Shown here piece after piece: positions 46,872-57,540 of a DNA stretch of 64,000 nt. The stretch is taken from contig CM057826.1 of assembly GCA_030068075.1 (NCBI GenBank), positions 64,081,312 to 64,145,311 on the forward strand. Direction: 5' to 3'. The translations under genes and the position numbers were made by a program. The DNA is from Paguma larvata. Its lineage: Eukaryota > Chordata > Mammalia > Carnivora > Viverridae. Each line of letters starts with the position of its first letter. Positions within the stretch are counted from its first letter, which is position 1. The notes under the pieces are model-generated. The model saw only the letters and a list, made by a program, of their open reading frames with translations. It was not told the origin of the DNA and made no database searches.

Positions 46872-47954
46872 GTTATTTTTGTTTGTTTGTTTTTCAGGTA
46901 TTTTGCTGTTAGTGTATAGAAAAACAGATTTTTAAATATTTTTGTATCCTGCAACTTTAATGAATTCATTAATACCGACAGTGTTTTGGTGGAGTCTTTA
47001 GAATTTTATGTGTATAATATAGGGTCTGCATACAAAGACAATTTAACTTCTTCTTTTGCAGTTTGGTTGCCTTTTATTTCTTTTTCTTGCCCGGTTGCTC
47101 TGATTAGGACTTTCACTTCTATAGCGAGGATGCAGTGAGGATGGCCACTCTTATCCTGTGCCTTTCAGGACAAAAGCTTTCACCCTTGCAATGTCTATCT
47201 GTTAGGTGTAGGCTTGTCATGTACAGCCTTTATTATGTTGAAGTATGTTCCTTCTATACCCAATTTGTCGAGGTCTTTATCCCAAAGGGATGTTGTATTT
47301 GCTCAAAAACTTTTTCCATGGAGATAGTCATAATTTTTATCACTAATTATGTTAATGAGTGATCACACATACTTTTTGTGTGTTCGTGCATTTTGAACCC
47401 TCCTCCTCTGAGATGAATCCCACTTGATCATGCAGTATGATCCTTTTAATGTGCTATTGAATTTGGTTTGCTAATGTTTTGGGGAATTTTTGCATCTATC
47501 ATCAGGGATATTGATCTGTTGATCTGAAGATGTTTTTTCTTTTTTTTTCCTTGTAATGTCCTTATCTGGCTCTGATAATAGTGGCTGGATTTGTAAAATG
47601 AGTTTGAGAGTGTTCCTTCCTTTTCAACTTTTTGGAAGAGCGTGAGGATTGGTATTGATTTTTTTTTTTTTTAATGTTTGGTCTAATTCCCTAGAGAAAC
47701 ATCTGATTCCGGAAATGAACTTCTCTTGATTGGCATTTATTGGATTTTGTTCTAGGCTTTTCTTTCTAGTTTCTTCAGAGTCACTTCTGGCTTCTTAGAA
47801 CTGCTTTGTCATTGCTTCTATAAGTCTCAGCTTTGACCCAAACTATTCTCCCTTTTTTACTCAGTTGCTTTTAATTCAAGTCTGTGTTGACTATAATATG
47901 GTTTTATTCAGGTTTGAGGTTGATATAAAAGAATTAGAAAGCAGGAAAGGAGGG

Positions 47955-48172
47955 GCATCTGGATGTCTCAATCAGTTGAGCATCTGACTCTTGATTTCAG
48001 ATCAGGTTATAATACCAGAATGGTGGGATTGAGCCCTGTGTATGGCTCCGCACTGAGTGTGGAGCCTGCTTACGATTCTTTCTCTTATTCTGTCTCCCTC
48101 TCCCTTTTTCTCTCCCCCTCCCCTCCTCTCACTCCTCTCCCCTGCTCATGCTCTCTCTCTCTCTCAAAAATA
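47955..48172 (+). repeat. CanSINE, older canid-like body (sense)
   Basis: Sense copy with 'GAGTGTGGAGCCTGCTTACG', the body shared with canids, so probably an older pan-carnivore subfamily. The 139-codon ORF across it is not a gene. Confidence 0.88.
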
Positions 48173-48764
48173 AAAACAGAACACAGGAGATTTGACAACT
48201 GTATCAGAACACATACTTTCTATACACTGTCTTTTTTAGCTGACTCCCAACACCCATATGAGAGTCCCTTCTCCTTTCCTCTTTCACTGAATCCCTGGAC
48301 ACCAATCAAGTTTCTAATCCTTTCAAAAGAAACCACTCACTCAAAAGATGTTAATTCTTTGAGAGATACTCCTGCATTATAAAATAGAATATTTGACGTC
48401 AAGTCTCAGGAGCATTTGCATTTGTATTACTCTGCTGTGTCAGAATTTCTCCAAGAGTAGCCAGGTGCTTGACCTTACATGCAGGATTCATCCAGAGGCC
48501 ACTCCCAAGGGTGGATGTTACCTCTACTCTGGGTTCTGGTCTCCTCCTTCCTTATAGCTATATAGTCATATCATCTGCCAAATAATGACAGTTTGCAACC
48601 CTTATTTTCTAGCCACCATTGGTTAGAACCTTCTAATGGCATGGAGAAATGGTGGTGACTAATTGAAAGGCCTTTTGCCTTGATCTTTTAAATAGGATTA
48701 AATTGAGGTGAAGAATGTCAAGTTAAGGAAATAACTTGCTCTTCCTAAGTTACTGAGAGTTCAG

Positions 48765-48911
48765 GTGATAATTTCACGATTCGTGGGTTTGAGCCCTGTG
48801 TCAGGCTTTGTGCTGGGATTCTCTCTCTCCCCTGCTCATTCTCTCTCTCTTTCTCTTTCTCTCTCTCTCTCTCTCTCAAAATAAGTAAATAAACTTAAAA
48901 AAATTAAAAAA
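48765..48911 (+). repeat. CanSINE, 5' truncated (sense)
   Basis: Begins within the tRNA-related part ('GGTGATAATTTCACGATTCG'), keeps the B-box-like 'GGGTTTGAGCC', then has a CT-rich tract (48830-48878) and A-rich tail. Confidence 0.85.
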
Positions 48912-48914
48912 AAT

Positions 48915-49080
48915 TCAGATAATTCTGACATCTCTGTCAGGTTGATGTTGGAATCTATTGATTGTCTCATTCAGTTTGAGATCTTCCTGGTTGTTGGTAT
49001 GAAGAGTGATTTTTTTTTTTTTATTGAAACCTGGACATTTTTGTATTATGAGACTCTGGATCTCATGTCAACCTTCTGCT
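48915..49080 (-). repeat. Old L1-like fragment (antisense)
   Basis: 'GACATCTCTGTCAGGTTGATGTTGG' to 'ATTATGAGACTCTGGATCTC' is a common antisense old-L1 motif. Confidence 0.5.
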
Positions 49081-49243
49081 TTTGATACCACTGGAGCAGG
49101 AGAAGAGAGAGAGTTGTCACCTAATTACTTTCTGTGTCTCCAAGGGGTTGTTAGGAAGAATGGGCAAGTGGATTGACCCCAGGGGTTGGCTTTGGTGTTC
49201 CAGCATCCCTCTGGGACCTTACGTTTCTTTAGCATCTTCTAAG

Positions 49244-49433
49244 CAGTGGTTCTCATCCTCTCTACCCATTAAAGTCTGTACCCAGTGCAGCTAAAAGCAA
49301 CAACCAAAGGTGATGGTCTCTTTCTCCACCCTGAAATTTTAATTCACTTGATCTGGAGTGGAGCTTAGTCACTGGTGTTTTTAAAAAGCTTCCCAGGTGA
49401 TTGTAACACACAGCTGAGGGCTGAGAGCCACCG
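49244..49433 (+). mobile_element. MER5A-like remnant with internal insertion
   Basis: Left terminus CAGTGGTTCTCA and right part 'AAGCTTCCCAGGTGATTGTAACACAC...GAGAGCCACCG' bracket an older hAT-Charlie MER5-type element. Its right end overlaps the locally duplicated segment at 49425-49520. Confidence 0.7.
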
Positions 49434-49520
49434 CTCTGGAGACGAAAGAACCTGAATGTTGAACATCACGCTGTGGTTCCCAGATTTTCAAAAAGCCTTG
49501 TTCTCAAAGTCAGGGTTTTA
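49425..49520 (+). repeat. Local duplication, copy A
   Basis: About 96 bp, matching 50879-50973 at roughly 91% by eye. It starts inside the MER5A-like right terminus and runs into unique sequence, which identifies it as the source copy. Confidence 0.88.
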
Positions 49521-50689
49521 TCTATTTCCATTCTCCGTGGTAGTGGGGTGGTGTGAAAAGCTGCAAGTAAGCTTTGCCCATCTTCCTGGGTACCAGTTTT
49601 GCTTGATAGAAAAATCACTTTAAACTACCTTGCCGAAGGAAAAAAAAAAAGAAAGAAAGAAAGCACATTTTAAAGAATAGAGTAGAAGGTAATTTTTAAG
49701 GAAAACAAGTGGATTCTAGAGAGAGCTTACGGTTGTGGTAAGCCCCAACAGCAGGGATGTGTGTCTCTAGAGCTCTCCTAGTGGGGTTACTTTGAAATTA
49801 TTTTGAAATGCACCATGAAGGACTGGGTGGCAAAATACTGCCATGTCTGAGTGTTTATAACTTATTGTTATGTAACCTAGGTGACCTGACTAATGTGATG
49901 TTTTAGAGTATGAATCATTTTTATTTAGAAGACTATACCTTTTCATCATCTTTAGCTGTCAAAGTAATCATTTCACTGAATACTGCTATTTCATATATAG
50001 AAATATATATGTGTATGTATATATATTTATTGTTATTATTTTTGTCTGGAGCTCTGTGATGAGAGCCTCATGGTTCTGAATTCTAAACTTAGGAAGCAGT
50101 TTGTTCTTTCTTAGAAGGTTAAGCCAGAGAACTGTTGGGAAAATGAGAACATTTTCAGCCCTTTTGTTTCTGCTTCCAAACGCCGTCAACATAGATGAAC
50201 TCCTTTCTTGAAGGCTACAATTGGTCACACCAGTTTAATAGTCTTGTTGGGGACCTGAGTTATTCTATGGGGATGCTTTTGACCTTTGAAGAATGCCGTT
50301 TCTTTCTGAATTGAGCACTCCTTCCACACTAACAATTCCCTTTCTGGAATGTTCTCTCAGAAGATGGTGCTTCCTACCCTACGGGATTGTACTCTGGCAG
50401 AGCTGACAAGTGTGTACATGAGTTGCTCCCTTTTACCACATATTAAATGAAAAATGGATGTTTTCTCTCTGTCACATGGTAATCTGATTTTCTGGAAGTG
50501 ATCCAAAACTTGATGCAAGCAAACTCCTGTAATTGCAACACTATGGGAACCACATAAACATTCGCCGCGGCTTTGTAAAAGCTGGACGCGCTCTTTGAAT
50601 TGAATTGTGGACCTTTCTGTGGTGGTTGACTTCAGTTACTGGATTTTATCAGGGCTTGGAAGTCGGACTCGAGAAGCAGGGAAGCTCAA

Positions 50690-50862
50690 GTAGTAAGAGC
50701 GTGGGGACTGCGAGCAGACCAGAATTGCCTGGGTTCTGGTCCTGGCTCTGCAGCTTGCTAGCTGGGCAAGTTACTTAAGTTCTTTGTATCTTGGTTTCTT
50801 CTTGTATAAAATTGGAATAGGATTTGTATGAGGATTAAATGAGTTAATACATTGAAAGCTCT
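50690..50862 (+). repeat. MIR (sense)
   Basis: 'AGTAAGAGCGTGGGGACTGC', 'GGTTCTGGTCCTGGCTCTGC', 'TAGCTGGGCAAGTTACTTAAG' and 'TGAGGATTAAATGAGTTAATAC' give a well-preserved MIR. Confidence 0.92.
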
Positions 50863-50878
50863 CAAACTCTCTCATTAG

Positions 50879-50973
50879 GAGCCACCGCTCTGCAGACGAA
50901 AGAACCTGAGTGTTGAACATCACGCTGTGGTTTCCAAGTTGTTAAAAAGGCTTGTTCTCAAAGTCAGAGTTTT
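50879..50973 (+). repeat. Local duplication, copy B
   Basis: Direct-orientation copy of 49425-49520, placed 1.45 kb downstream immediately after a MIR. It includes the last bases of the MER5A-like end without the rest of the transposon, so it derives from copy A. Confidence 0.88.
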
Positions 50974-51065
50974 AAAAATTTTCAGGAGTTTTTGGATCAC
51001 CTCCAGAAAATCAGATTAACATGGCCTATAACATCAAATGCTCAAAAAAGTAGCTATTTTTAATT

Positions 51066-51269
51066 TATTAATAAAAATTTTTAAAGTTTATTTACTTATT
51101 TTGAGAGAGAGAGCACAAGCAGGGGAGGGATAGAGAGAAGGGAGAGAAATCCCAAGGAGGCTCCGTGCTGATAGTGCAGAGCCTGACATGGGGCCCAAAC
51201 CCAAGAACTGCGAGATCATGACCTGAGCTGAAGTCAGACATTTAACCGACTAAGCCATCCAGGTGTCCT
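51066..51269 (-). repeat. CanSINE (antisense)
   Basis: Reverse SINE with head 'GACTAAGCCATCCAGG'. GCTATTTTTA(A/T)TTTA-type repeats flank it (from 51053 and 51270). Confidence 0.9.
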
Positions 51270-51855
51270 GCTATTTTTATTTTAAATAGATATGAAATAT
51301 AGGAGGCTCACACTTCTGCACACCTGACATATATGAAAAGGAATTCCATTTGAGATTGGGCAACAGGGGAAAAGCAACCACATCAAATAGCCCCTAATGG
51401 CAGTAGAAAGGAAAGCATATGGATTGGCTCATGGGCTCTCAGGAGAAAAGAAACGGCAACTGGGGTGACAAGGAGCTGGCCTGTGGGGACTCTGGAGATG
51501 CTGGTCCTACCAGCTCTCACACCTCACTGTCCAGGACGTAACTAATGTTTGCCCCAGGCCTAGGGACAGGGAGGAGGGGCACCTTGCTCCCGCTCCTTTC
51601 TTGGGCAGATGGGTGGAGCGGGAGTCCCTGAGTGTCTTGCTCAGCCTGTGATGTGGGCATCTCTATGCTGGGGCGCTGAGTTCATATCTGAATATGTATT
51701 TTTGGGAACAGACATCATTATTCCTTGTTGTAAAGCTCTGCATTGCTGCAGAAAAGAGCAGCTTAGCAATATTGGTGTTATGTCAGGTATTTTAAGGGTT
51801 AGTGAGCCACTACGGGCTGCCAAGCCCTTTCACTTCTATCTCCAAAATATCTGCC

Positions 51856-51896
51856 CACCTCCCTCCACCTCCACCCCCACTTCCACCTCCACCCCT
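51856..51896. repeat. (CCACCT)n simple repeat
   Basis: Imperfect hexanucleotide CCACCT/CCACCC array on a C-rich strand. Confidence 0.85.
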
Positions 51897-51924
51897 TTGT
51901 CAGGTGTCATCGTTCTGACCTTCT

Positions 51925-52440
51925 GACCTGACCCACTGTAATAATCTCCTCCCTGTCTCCCCTGCTCACTTCCTTGACCATTACAGTTCATTTCTCTACT
52001 TAGTAACCACAGTGATGTATTTTTTTTATTTTTATATAACGTGTGAATTGGAGTCTGGCAGCTTCTTAAAATTCGTAACGTGTGAATTGGAGTCTGGCAG
52101 CTTCTTAAAATTCTTCAGTGACTTCCATTATACTTTGAATAAAGTCCATACTCCTTGCTATGACCTACCAAGACCTCTAAGATGCGTAAGATACAATCTG
52201 GCTCTTGTTCTTTCCAGTCCCTTCTTGTGCTGCTCCCTTCTGTACACCATCCTCAGCCACACAGGTCTTTCTTTCATTTCTCAAATGCATCCTGTTCTTT
52301 TTCACTTCGGGGTGTTTGCAACATATAGTTCCTTCTGCCTGGAGAGTTCTCCTCCTCTCGTGAGCAGTGCGTGCTCAGCTCAGATATGTTTCCTCTCCTG
52401 AAAGGGCCTTTCCTGACCATTCTGCTGATTTCCTTCCAAA
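51925..52440 (+). repeat. L2 (sense)
   Basis: Sense L2 pattern: 'AGTGACTTCCATTATACTTTGAATAAAGTCC', 'CTTCTGCCTGGAGAGTTC' and 'AAGGGCCTTTCCTGACC'. It contains a recent 39-bp tandem duplication. Confidence 0.8.
52037..52113 (+). repeat. 39-bp tandem duplication
   Basis: A 39-bp unit beginning TAACGTGTGAATTGGAGTCT occurs twice head to tail (52037-52075, then 52076-52113). Copies are identical over the 38 bp compared. Confidence 0.97.
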
Positions 52441-52697
52441 TGCGATAATGTCCTGATGATAGACCATCCTGCTGCCTGTGACTTATGCCACAGAGTCTGC
52501 GACGAGTGGAGAGAAGCAGGACGGAGGGACTCCAGATCCTGAGCAGCACATTGCAGGGGTCAGAGTTTTGGTCTCACCAGATATTTTATGTCCTCTTGCA
52601 GACATGGAGTTTGTACAATCTTAACCAACCACATTATCTTTCTTCAACTCAATTCCTTTCACAGATGAAAGTTATTTTTAACAATCTTTTTGCTCGG

Positions 52698-52864
52698 GGC
52701 CCCTGGGTGGCTCAGATGGTTGGGCATCCGACTCTTAATTTCAGCTTGGGTGATGATCCCAGGATTGTGGGGTCGAGCCCTGCATCAGCCTCATGCTGAG
52801 TGTGGAGTCTGGTTGAGATTCTCTCTTTCCCCCCTCTCTGCCCTTCACCCCTACTTGCATATGG

Positions 52865-52895
<31 letters not shown>

Positions 52896-52912
52896 GTCAA
52901 ATAAATTTTTAA
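52698..52912 (+). repeat. CanSINE, canid-like subfamily (sense)
   Basis: 'GATCCCAGGATTGTGGGGTCGAGCCCTGCATCAG' and 'TGAGTGTGGAGTCTGGTTGAG' match the older SINE form common in canids. The (TC)n tract runs 52863-52900. CTTTTTGCT/CCTTTGCT repeats flank it. Confidence 0.9.
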
Positions 52913-53985
52913 AAATCCCTTTGCTAATTAATAAATCTTTTGTTGTATTTTAAAATAGTGATATCGAAAGTGCTAAGCGGGAGTGTGAACTGATAACAGT
53001 ACTGGAAGTGCTAACGAACGGCTGCTAGGGTGTTACTATGGAAAGTAGTAACTTTGTACTATGTAAACACACACACAAAATATGCTTTGCTTATACCAAA
53101 GTTTTCCTGAATTACAGAAATTATAATAGATGGGAACCTTGTCTGTTTTATTGATGACAGTATCTGCATTTAAAACAGTGCTTAGAGCATGATCGGTGTT
53201 GCATGAATGAATAAAACCATTTCTGACAGGAAAAAAAAAAATCCGTGTTCTAAACAACCAGCTTGCAAACTTTTGGAACATAACTCACTTTTCAATTGAG
53301 GATTTGTAACTTGAAAACTCAGTCTTTTTCTAAGATGCATGAATATTTTTATTTAATCCAGATCAAGTTGACAGCTGGATTGTTTATCATCAGTCAGATG
53401 TCTACTTTGATTAGGACGTCCTATAAATATGGTAAAATGAGCATATCCATTACCATCCATATGCTGACAAACGCTACAAAAATGACTATTTTTTAAAGAA
53501 AAAAATAATCCTTAAAAATTCAAGAAAGATGTATAATGCCATTAACAGATTAAACCTTTGGAGTAATTCCCGAAAGATGGACAAGTTATCAGTTCTGCAG
53601 AGAAGCAAAAGTGGTTAAAGCCAGGAGGGAGACAGAAACAGTTGTGGAGACCTGCAACCCTGAGCTGGCAAGGAGCCCCGAGCAGGTGTCCCGGGGCATT
53701 CATCAGAACTTAGAGGCCAGAGAGCCTTTAGCCTCAGTGACTTTTGCTTCAGGCTAAAAGTGGAGCCAGGGGGGTCTGTGCTCTGGTGTCCTCTTGTTCT
53801 ACACTGACCTGTAGGAACTCCCATTTGACAGGCTACCCACCTCCCTCACAGCACTCCTGCTGCCTTCCCAGCAAATTCCAGTAGCAGGCTGGTGACCTCT
53901 CAATATTTCTTCAGTTACACAATATTTCTTTAGCCATTCAGTGTAGATAAAACAACTCTCTTAAGAATTTTGTAAATACTAAGTA
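52913..53985. other. Unassigned intronic sequence
   Basis: About 1.1 kb with no recognised exon or confidently named repeat. Confidence 0.45.
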
Positions 53986-53989
53986 AGTG

Positions 53990-54110
53990 AATAAAAAAAA
54001 GATACTAAGTATAGCGCTCGGTGCTCAGGATATAAATAAGTGGTCATTGAGCCCCTGCTATGTAGACAGTCTGCGTTCAGTGCCATGTAGATACAAGTAA
54101 GCAGTATGAG
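53990..54110 (-). repeat. Possible L2 3' fragment (antisense)
   Basis: 'GTCATTGAGCCCCTGCTATGTAGACAGTCTGCG' resembles a diverged antisense L2 end. Confidence 0.4.
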
Positions 54111-54263
54111 ACCTCAGCTTCTCAAGTAGTGAAACACACAGAAGTTAATTTACTTAGCTTTTTCGGACATGATTTCAGGTGCCATATTTCTTAACATTAA
54201 AATGGGAACATGTTGTCATAAATCATCATTTAGTAAAAACATAGCATTTGAAAATAAAATTAT

Positions 54264-54474
54264 GGGGCACCTGGGTGGCTCAGTCGGTTGAGCATCCAAC
54301 TTTGGCACGGGTCACGATCTCGCAGTCCGTGAGTTCAAGCCCCATGTCGGGCTCTGTGCTGATAGCTCAGAGCCTGGAGCCTGCTTCGGATTCTGTGCCT
54401 CCCTCTCTCTCTGCCCCTCCCCTACTCATGCTCTGTCTCTCTGTCTCAAAAATGAATAAACGTTAAAAAAAAAA
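54264..54474 (+). repeat. CanSINE, felid type (sense)
   Basis: Complete copy from GGGGCACCTGGGTGGCTCAG to an AATAAACGTTAAA tail. Flanking AAA(A/G)TAAAATTA repeats. Confidence 0.95.
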
Positions 54475-54496
54475 AAGTAAAATTACAAGAATTATA

Positions 54497-54760
54497 GCTC
54501 TTTTTTTTTTTTTTTTGAGAGAGAGAGAAAGGGCACGAATGAGCGAGGGGGGGCAGAGAGAGAGGGAATCTCAGGAGGGGCAGAAAGAGAGAAAGGAGAG
54601 AGAGGGCGAAAGAGAGAGAAGTGGGGCTCACCCAAAGCAGGGCTTGTGCTCATCTGAAGTGGGTTTTGAGCTCACCCGATGTGACTTGAACTTACAAACT
54701 GTGAAGTCATGACGTGAGCCGAAGTCAGGTGCTTGAAGACTGAGCCACACAGGTGCCTAG
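54497..54760 (-). repeat. CanSINE, rearranged and expanded (antisense)
   Basis: Reverse SINE with long poly-T (54500-54518), expanded GA-rich tract, and a repeated 'CTCACCC(A/G)A' module at 54628-54685 not present in a standard copy. Head 'GACTGAGCCACACAGGTGCC'. Confidence 0.82.
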
Positions 54761-54865
54761 GAGTTATTTCAATGTAACTCCCAAGTACATTCATAAGATT
54801 TTCTAATTAAATAAAGAAATACCATGTCTAGCTCTGACTGTGCAGCTATTTCTTCAAGAACATCT

Positions 54866-55077
54866 GTGGGGCGCCTGGGTGGCTAGGTCGGTTAAGTGTC
54901 TGACTTCAGGTCAGGTCATGATCTCATGGTTCGTGAGTTCGAGCCCCATGTTGGGCTCTGTGCTGACAGCTCAGAGCCTGGAGCCTGCTTCAGATTCTGG
55001 GTCTCCCTCTCTCTCTGTCCCTCCCCTGGTACACTCTGTCTCTCTCTGTCTCTCAAAAATAAATAAATATTAAAAAA
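54866..55077 (+). repeat. CanSINE, felid type, young (sense)
   Basis: GGGGCGCCTGGGTGGCT head and full felid body. Perfect 10-bp TSD AAGAACATCT at 54856-54865 and 55078-55087. Confidence 0.96.
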
Positions 55078-55303
55078 AAGAACATCTACAAGAAAAATAA
55101 CCGTTGTTTCAAAATATACTGGAATGGAAACAATGAAACACGCTAGCCTGAATTTTGGTATTGTTTTATTTGCCATCATAATGAAGGAAAAGATAATATT
55201 CCCATGGCTCAACAGAGCTTCTAAGAATTTATCTTTTCATCCTCTTTATTTACTAGTAATTCAGTGCAAATATAAATGATATTCAAAATACCCCTAAAAT
55301 GTT

Positions 55304-55524
55304 AAAAATCTTTTTCATATTTTATTTATTTTTGAGACAGAGGGAGACAGCATGAGCAGGGGAGGGGAAGAGAGAGAGGGAGACACAGAATCCAAAGCAG
55401 ACTCCAGGTTCCGAACTGTCAGCACAGTGCCCGAGGCAGGGCTCAAACATATGAACCCATGAACTGTGAGATCATGACCTGAGCTGAAGCCAGACGTTTA
55501 ATGGACTGACCCACCTATGTGCCC
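55304..55524 (-). repeat. CanSINE (antisense)
   Basis: Reverse SINE. TSD CTAAAATG at 55294-55301 and 55525-55532. Confidence 0.92.
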
Positions 55525-55592
55525 CTAAAATGCTTTAATACTTTTAATCTTACTAACCTTTGCTTAAATAAGTCAAATTACTTTTATTGTGT

Positions 55593-55598
55593 GGTGGT

Positions 55599-55637
<39 letters not shown>
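55593..55637. repeat. (GT)n microsatellite
   Basis: About 20 GT units next to T-rich sequence. Confidence 0.95.
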
Positions 55638-55640
<3 letters not shown>

Positions 55641-56279
55641 GTTTTGGTTTGGTTTTTTCGTTTGTTTGTTTTTTTTACTCAGCAAGTATTTCTTATGCCT
55701 CTGTGCTATGCTGTGTATAGATATGGTCTCTGCTCCCCGGCAGCTTAATCTGTTGGAGGTAGCAAGTGATTTCCTGTAGTGAGACCAACAAGGAAGATTC
55801 GTGGAGGAAAAGTTTCCTGAGACCAGAAGAATGATTACGACTCTTGGAAGATATTCCAAAGAGAATTCCAAAAAGATCAAACAGCATGAGCAGACACAGA
55901 GGCATGGGGAGCATGGGGAGACATGCAGGTGATAGTAGTGAGCTCTGTCTTACTAGAGAGAAAAGACCAAGTATAGAATAGGTGGGAATGAAGTCTAGAG
56001 AAGAAGATGGAGCCTGGAAGGGGAGAACCTTTATGATGGGGATGCAAAGTTAGTGGAAAGGCTTTTGAAGGGTTTTGACTGGGCTAGTGAGGGGTATTTG
56101 TATTTTCAGTAGATCTTACAGGGCTGTGTCAGGGAAGTAAAATTAAGGTGGTTTGGACTAGATATAGGAAGTTTTGTTAGGGGGCTTTTCAATGGTCTAG
56201 GTGAAAGATAATAAGAACTTACATTAGTACTAGGGAAGTCAGTGTGTAAAGAAAGGGGTGTGTTTTAAAAATACTTAGG

Positions 56280-56500
56280 AAACTCTTGGTTTGCCTCCCT
56301 CTCTGATACAGAAAACAAACTGGGGGTTGCTGAAGGGGAGGTGACTGGGGGGATGAGCTAAATGGATGATGAGTGTTAAAAGGGCACATGTTGGGATGAG
56401 CACTGGGTGTTATATGCAAGTGATGGGTTCTGTTCCTGAAACTAATACTACACTGTATGTTAACTAACTTGAATTTAAATAAATGAAGAAAAATAAATAA
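56280..56500 (+). mobile_element. 5'-truncated carnivore L1 3' end inside L2
   Basis: 'GGATGAGCTAAATGGATGATG', 'CATGTTGGGATGAGCACTGGGTG' and 'CACTGTATGTTAACTAACTTG' end in an A-rich tail. Flanked by AATACTTAGG/AGTATTTAGG (about 56270-56279 and 56501-56510). Confidence 0.9.
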
Positions 56501-57132
56501 AGTATTTAGGGGATAAAACTTGTAAGATTTGGTGATGATTGGATGTTGGAAGGAGGAAGAGGTTAGGGTGACTTCAGATTGCTGGCTTGCAGACTAATGG
56601 TGGCTAGGGTGCCCTTGGGGCATTCATGTTGAGTCTGAAACACTGGACATCAAGCAGCCATCCAGGTAAATGTTGGTAGCTGAAGAAAAGGCTTTGAAGT
56701 CTTCAGCGAAAGGTGAGAACCATGGAAGTGGATAACGCTGTTTAAAGGAGAGCTTGGGGTGAGTGAGAATGAGGGCAGGGTTGGAATGGTAGGGGACTGG
56801 AGGCACCATGATGAGGAGGCAGGAGAGCAGAGACAGTAACAAAATATAGAACCGTTTGGGACAGCAATACTTAAGGGTGTGGGGCAAGAAGCACTGAGAG
56901 AGGGCAGTAAGCAGGAATGGTCAGGGAGCTTCTGAAGAAGCAGAAAAGCAAGAGTACGGCTATAGTAGTCTTGGGAAGGAGAAGTTCATGGTAGGAAATG
57001 TGGCAGGGTTGTCCTGCAAGACATGTGCTGAAATGACTTCAGTGGATTTTGCCTCTGTAGAATGGTGGTGTTAGGTCTTGGCTCAAAAAAAGAGATCAGG
57101 AAGTAGAGACAAAGGAAGCCCGAACACCAACA

Positions 57133-57163
57133 TTTTATAAAATGTGAAGGCATCTGTACACAG
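57133..57163 (+). repeat. 31-bp direct repeat, copy 1
   Basis: A 31-bp segment beginning TTTTATAAAATGTGAAGG recurs exactly at 57975-58005. Confidence 0.97.
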
Positions 57164-57271
57164 TCTCTGTCAAGTGGGAAGGAAAGCAGTGGGTGGTAGC
57201 TGGAGAGACTTAGGTAGAGGCCAGGGAGGTTTTTACTGTTTTTTGTTTTTTTTTAAGGGTTTGAGTAACTA

Positions 57272-57273
<2 letters not shown>

Positions 57274-57315
<42 letters not shown>
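57274..57315. repeat. (GT)n microsatellite
   Basis: About 21 GT units. Confidence 0.95.
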
Positions 57316-57318
<3 letters not shown>

Positions 57319-57540
57319 ACATAGGCTGGAAAGAAAGAACAGGTCAATGGGGATAAGATGGTGGCAAAGGGGAAGGATCAGCAGATGAGTCAGGCAGCAA
57401 CTGCTGTGGAAGGAATGACCTCAAATGGAGCTAGTTCATGTTGCCGTAAGATGTAAGGTGAGGAGGAATAGGACCTGTTTTACAAATAGAAGCAGAGATG
57501 AGATAGGTTTGAAGACTTGACATTGAAAGGCCAATCTGTT

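Larger units (their letters stand above)
44480..47780 (-). mobile_element. Large L1 (ORF2 + 3'UTR, antisense), split by LTR
   Basis: Reverse L1 with its 3' end at left ('TTGAGTTATAATTGACATATAATG') and ORF2 extending rightward. Minus-strand 45516-45740 translates with 'KAQATKAKTHKWDYIEL', and 44796-45065 carries the ORF2 C-terminal text 'LEYYPVMRKKEVLPFVTTWM'. The reverse-transcriptase region follows to about 47780, where the copy is 5' truncated. Many stops; non-functional. A 533-bp LTR interrupts it at 46339-46871. Confidence 0.9.
55676..57540 (-). mobile_element. Long L2 (antisense), interrupted
   Basis: Starts with the reversed L2 3' end ('CAGCAAGTATTTCTTATGCCTCTG') and continues nearly 1.9 kb with ordered L2 body motifs ('GGCTTTTGAAGGGTTTTGACTGGGCTAG', 'TTTGGACTAGATATAGG', 'AGTGAGAATGAGGGCAGGG'). 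Interrupted by a carnivore L1 fragment at 56280-56500 and a GT microsatellite at 57274-57315. The right boundary is uncertain. No intact ORF. Confidence 0.72.

Noticed and set aside
47963..48382. 139-codon + strand ORF
   Set aside because: Most of it is a SINE CT-rich body; the rest has no recognisable similarity or splice context.
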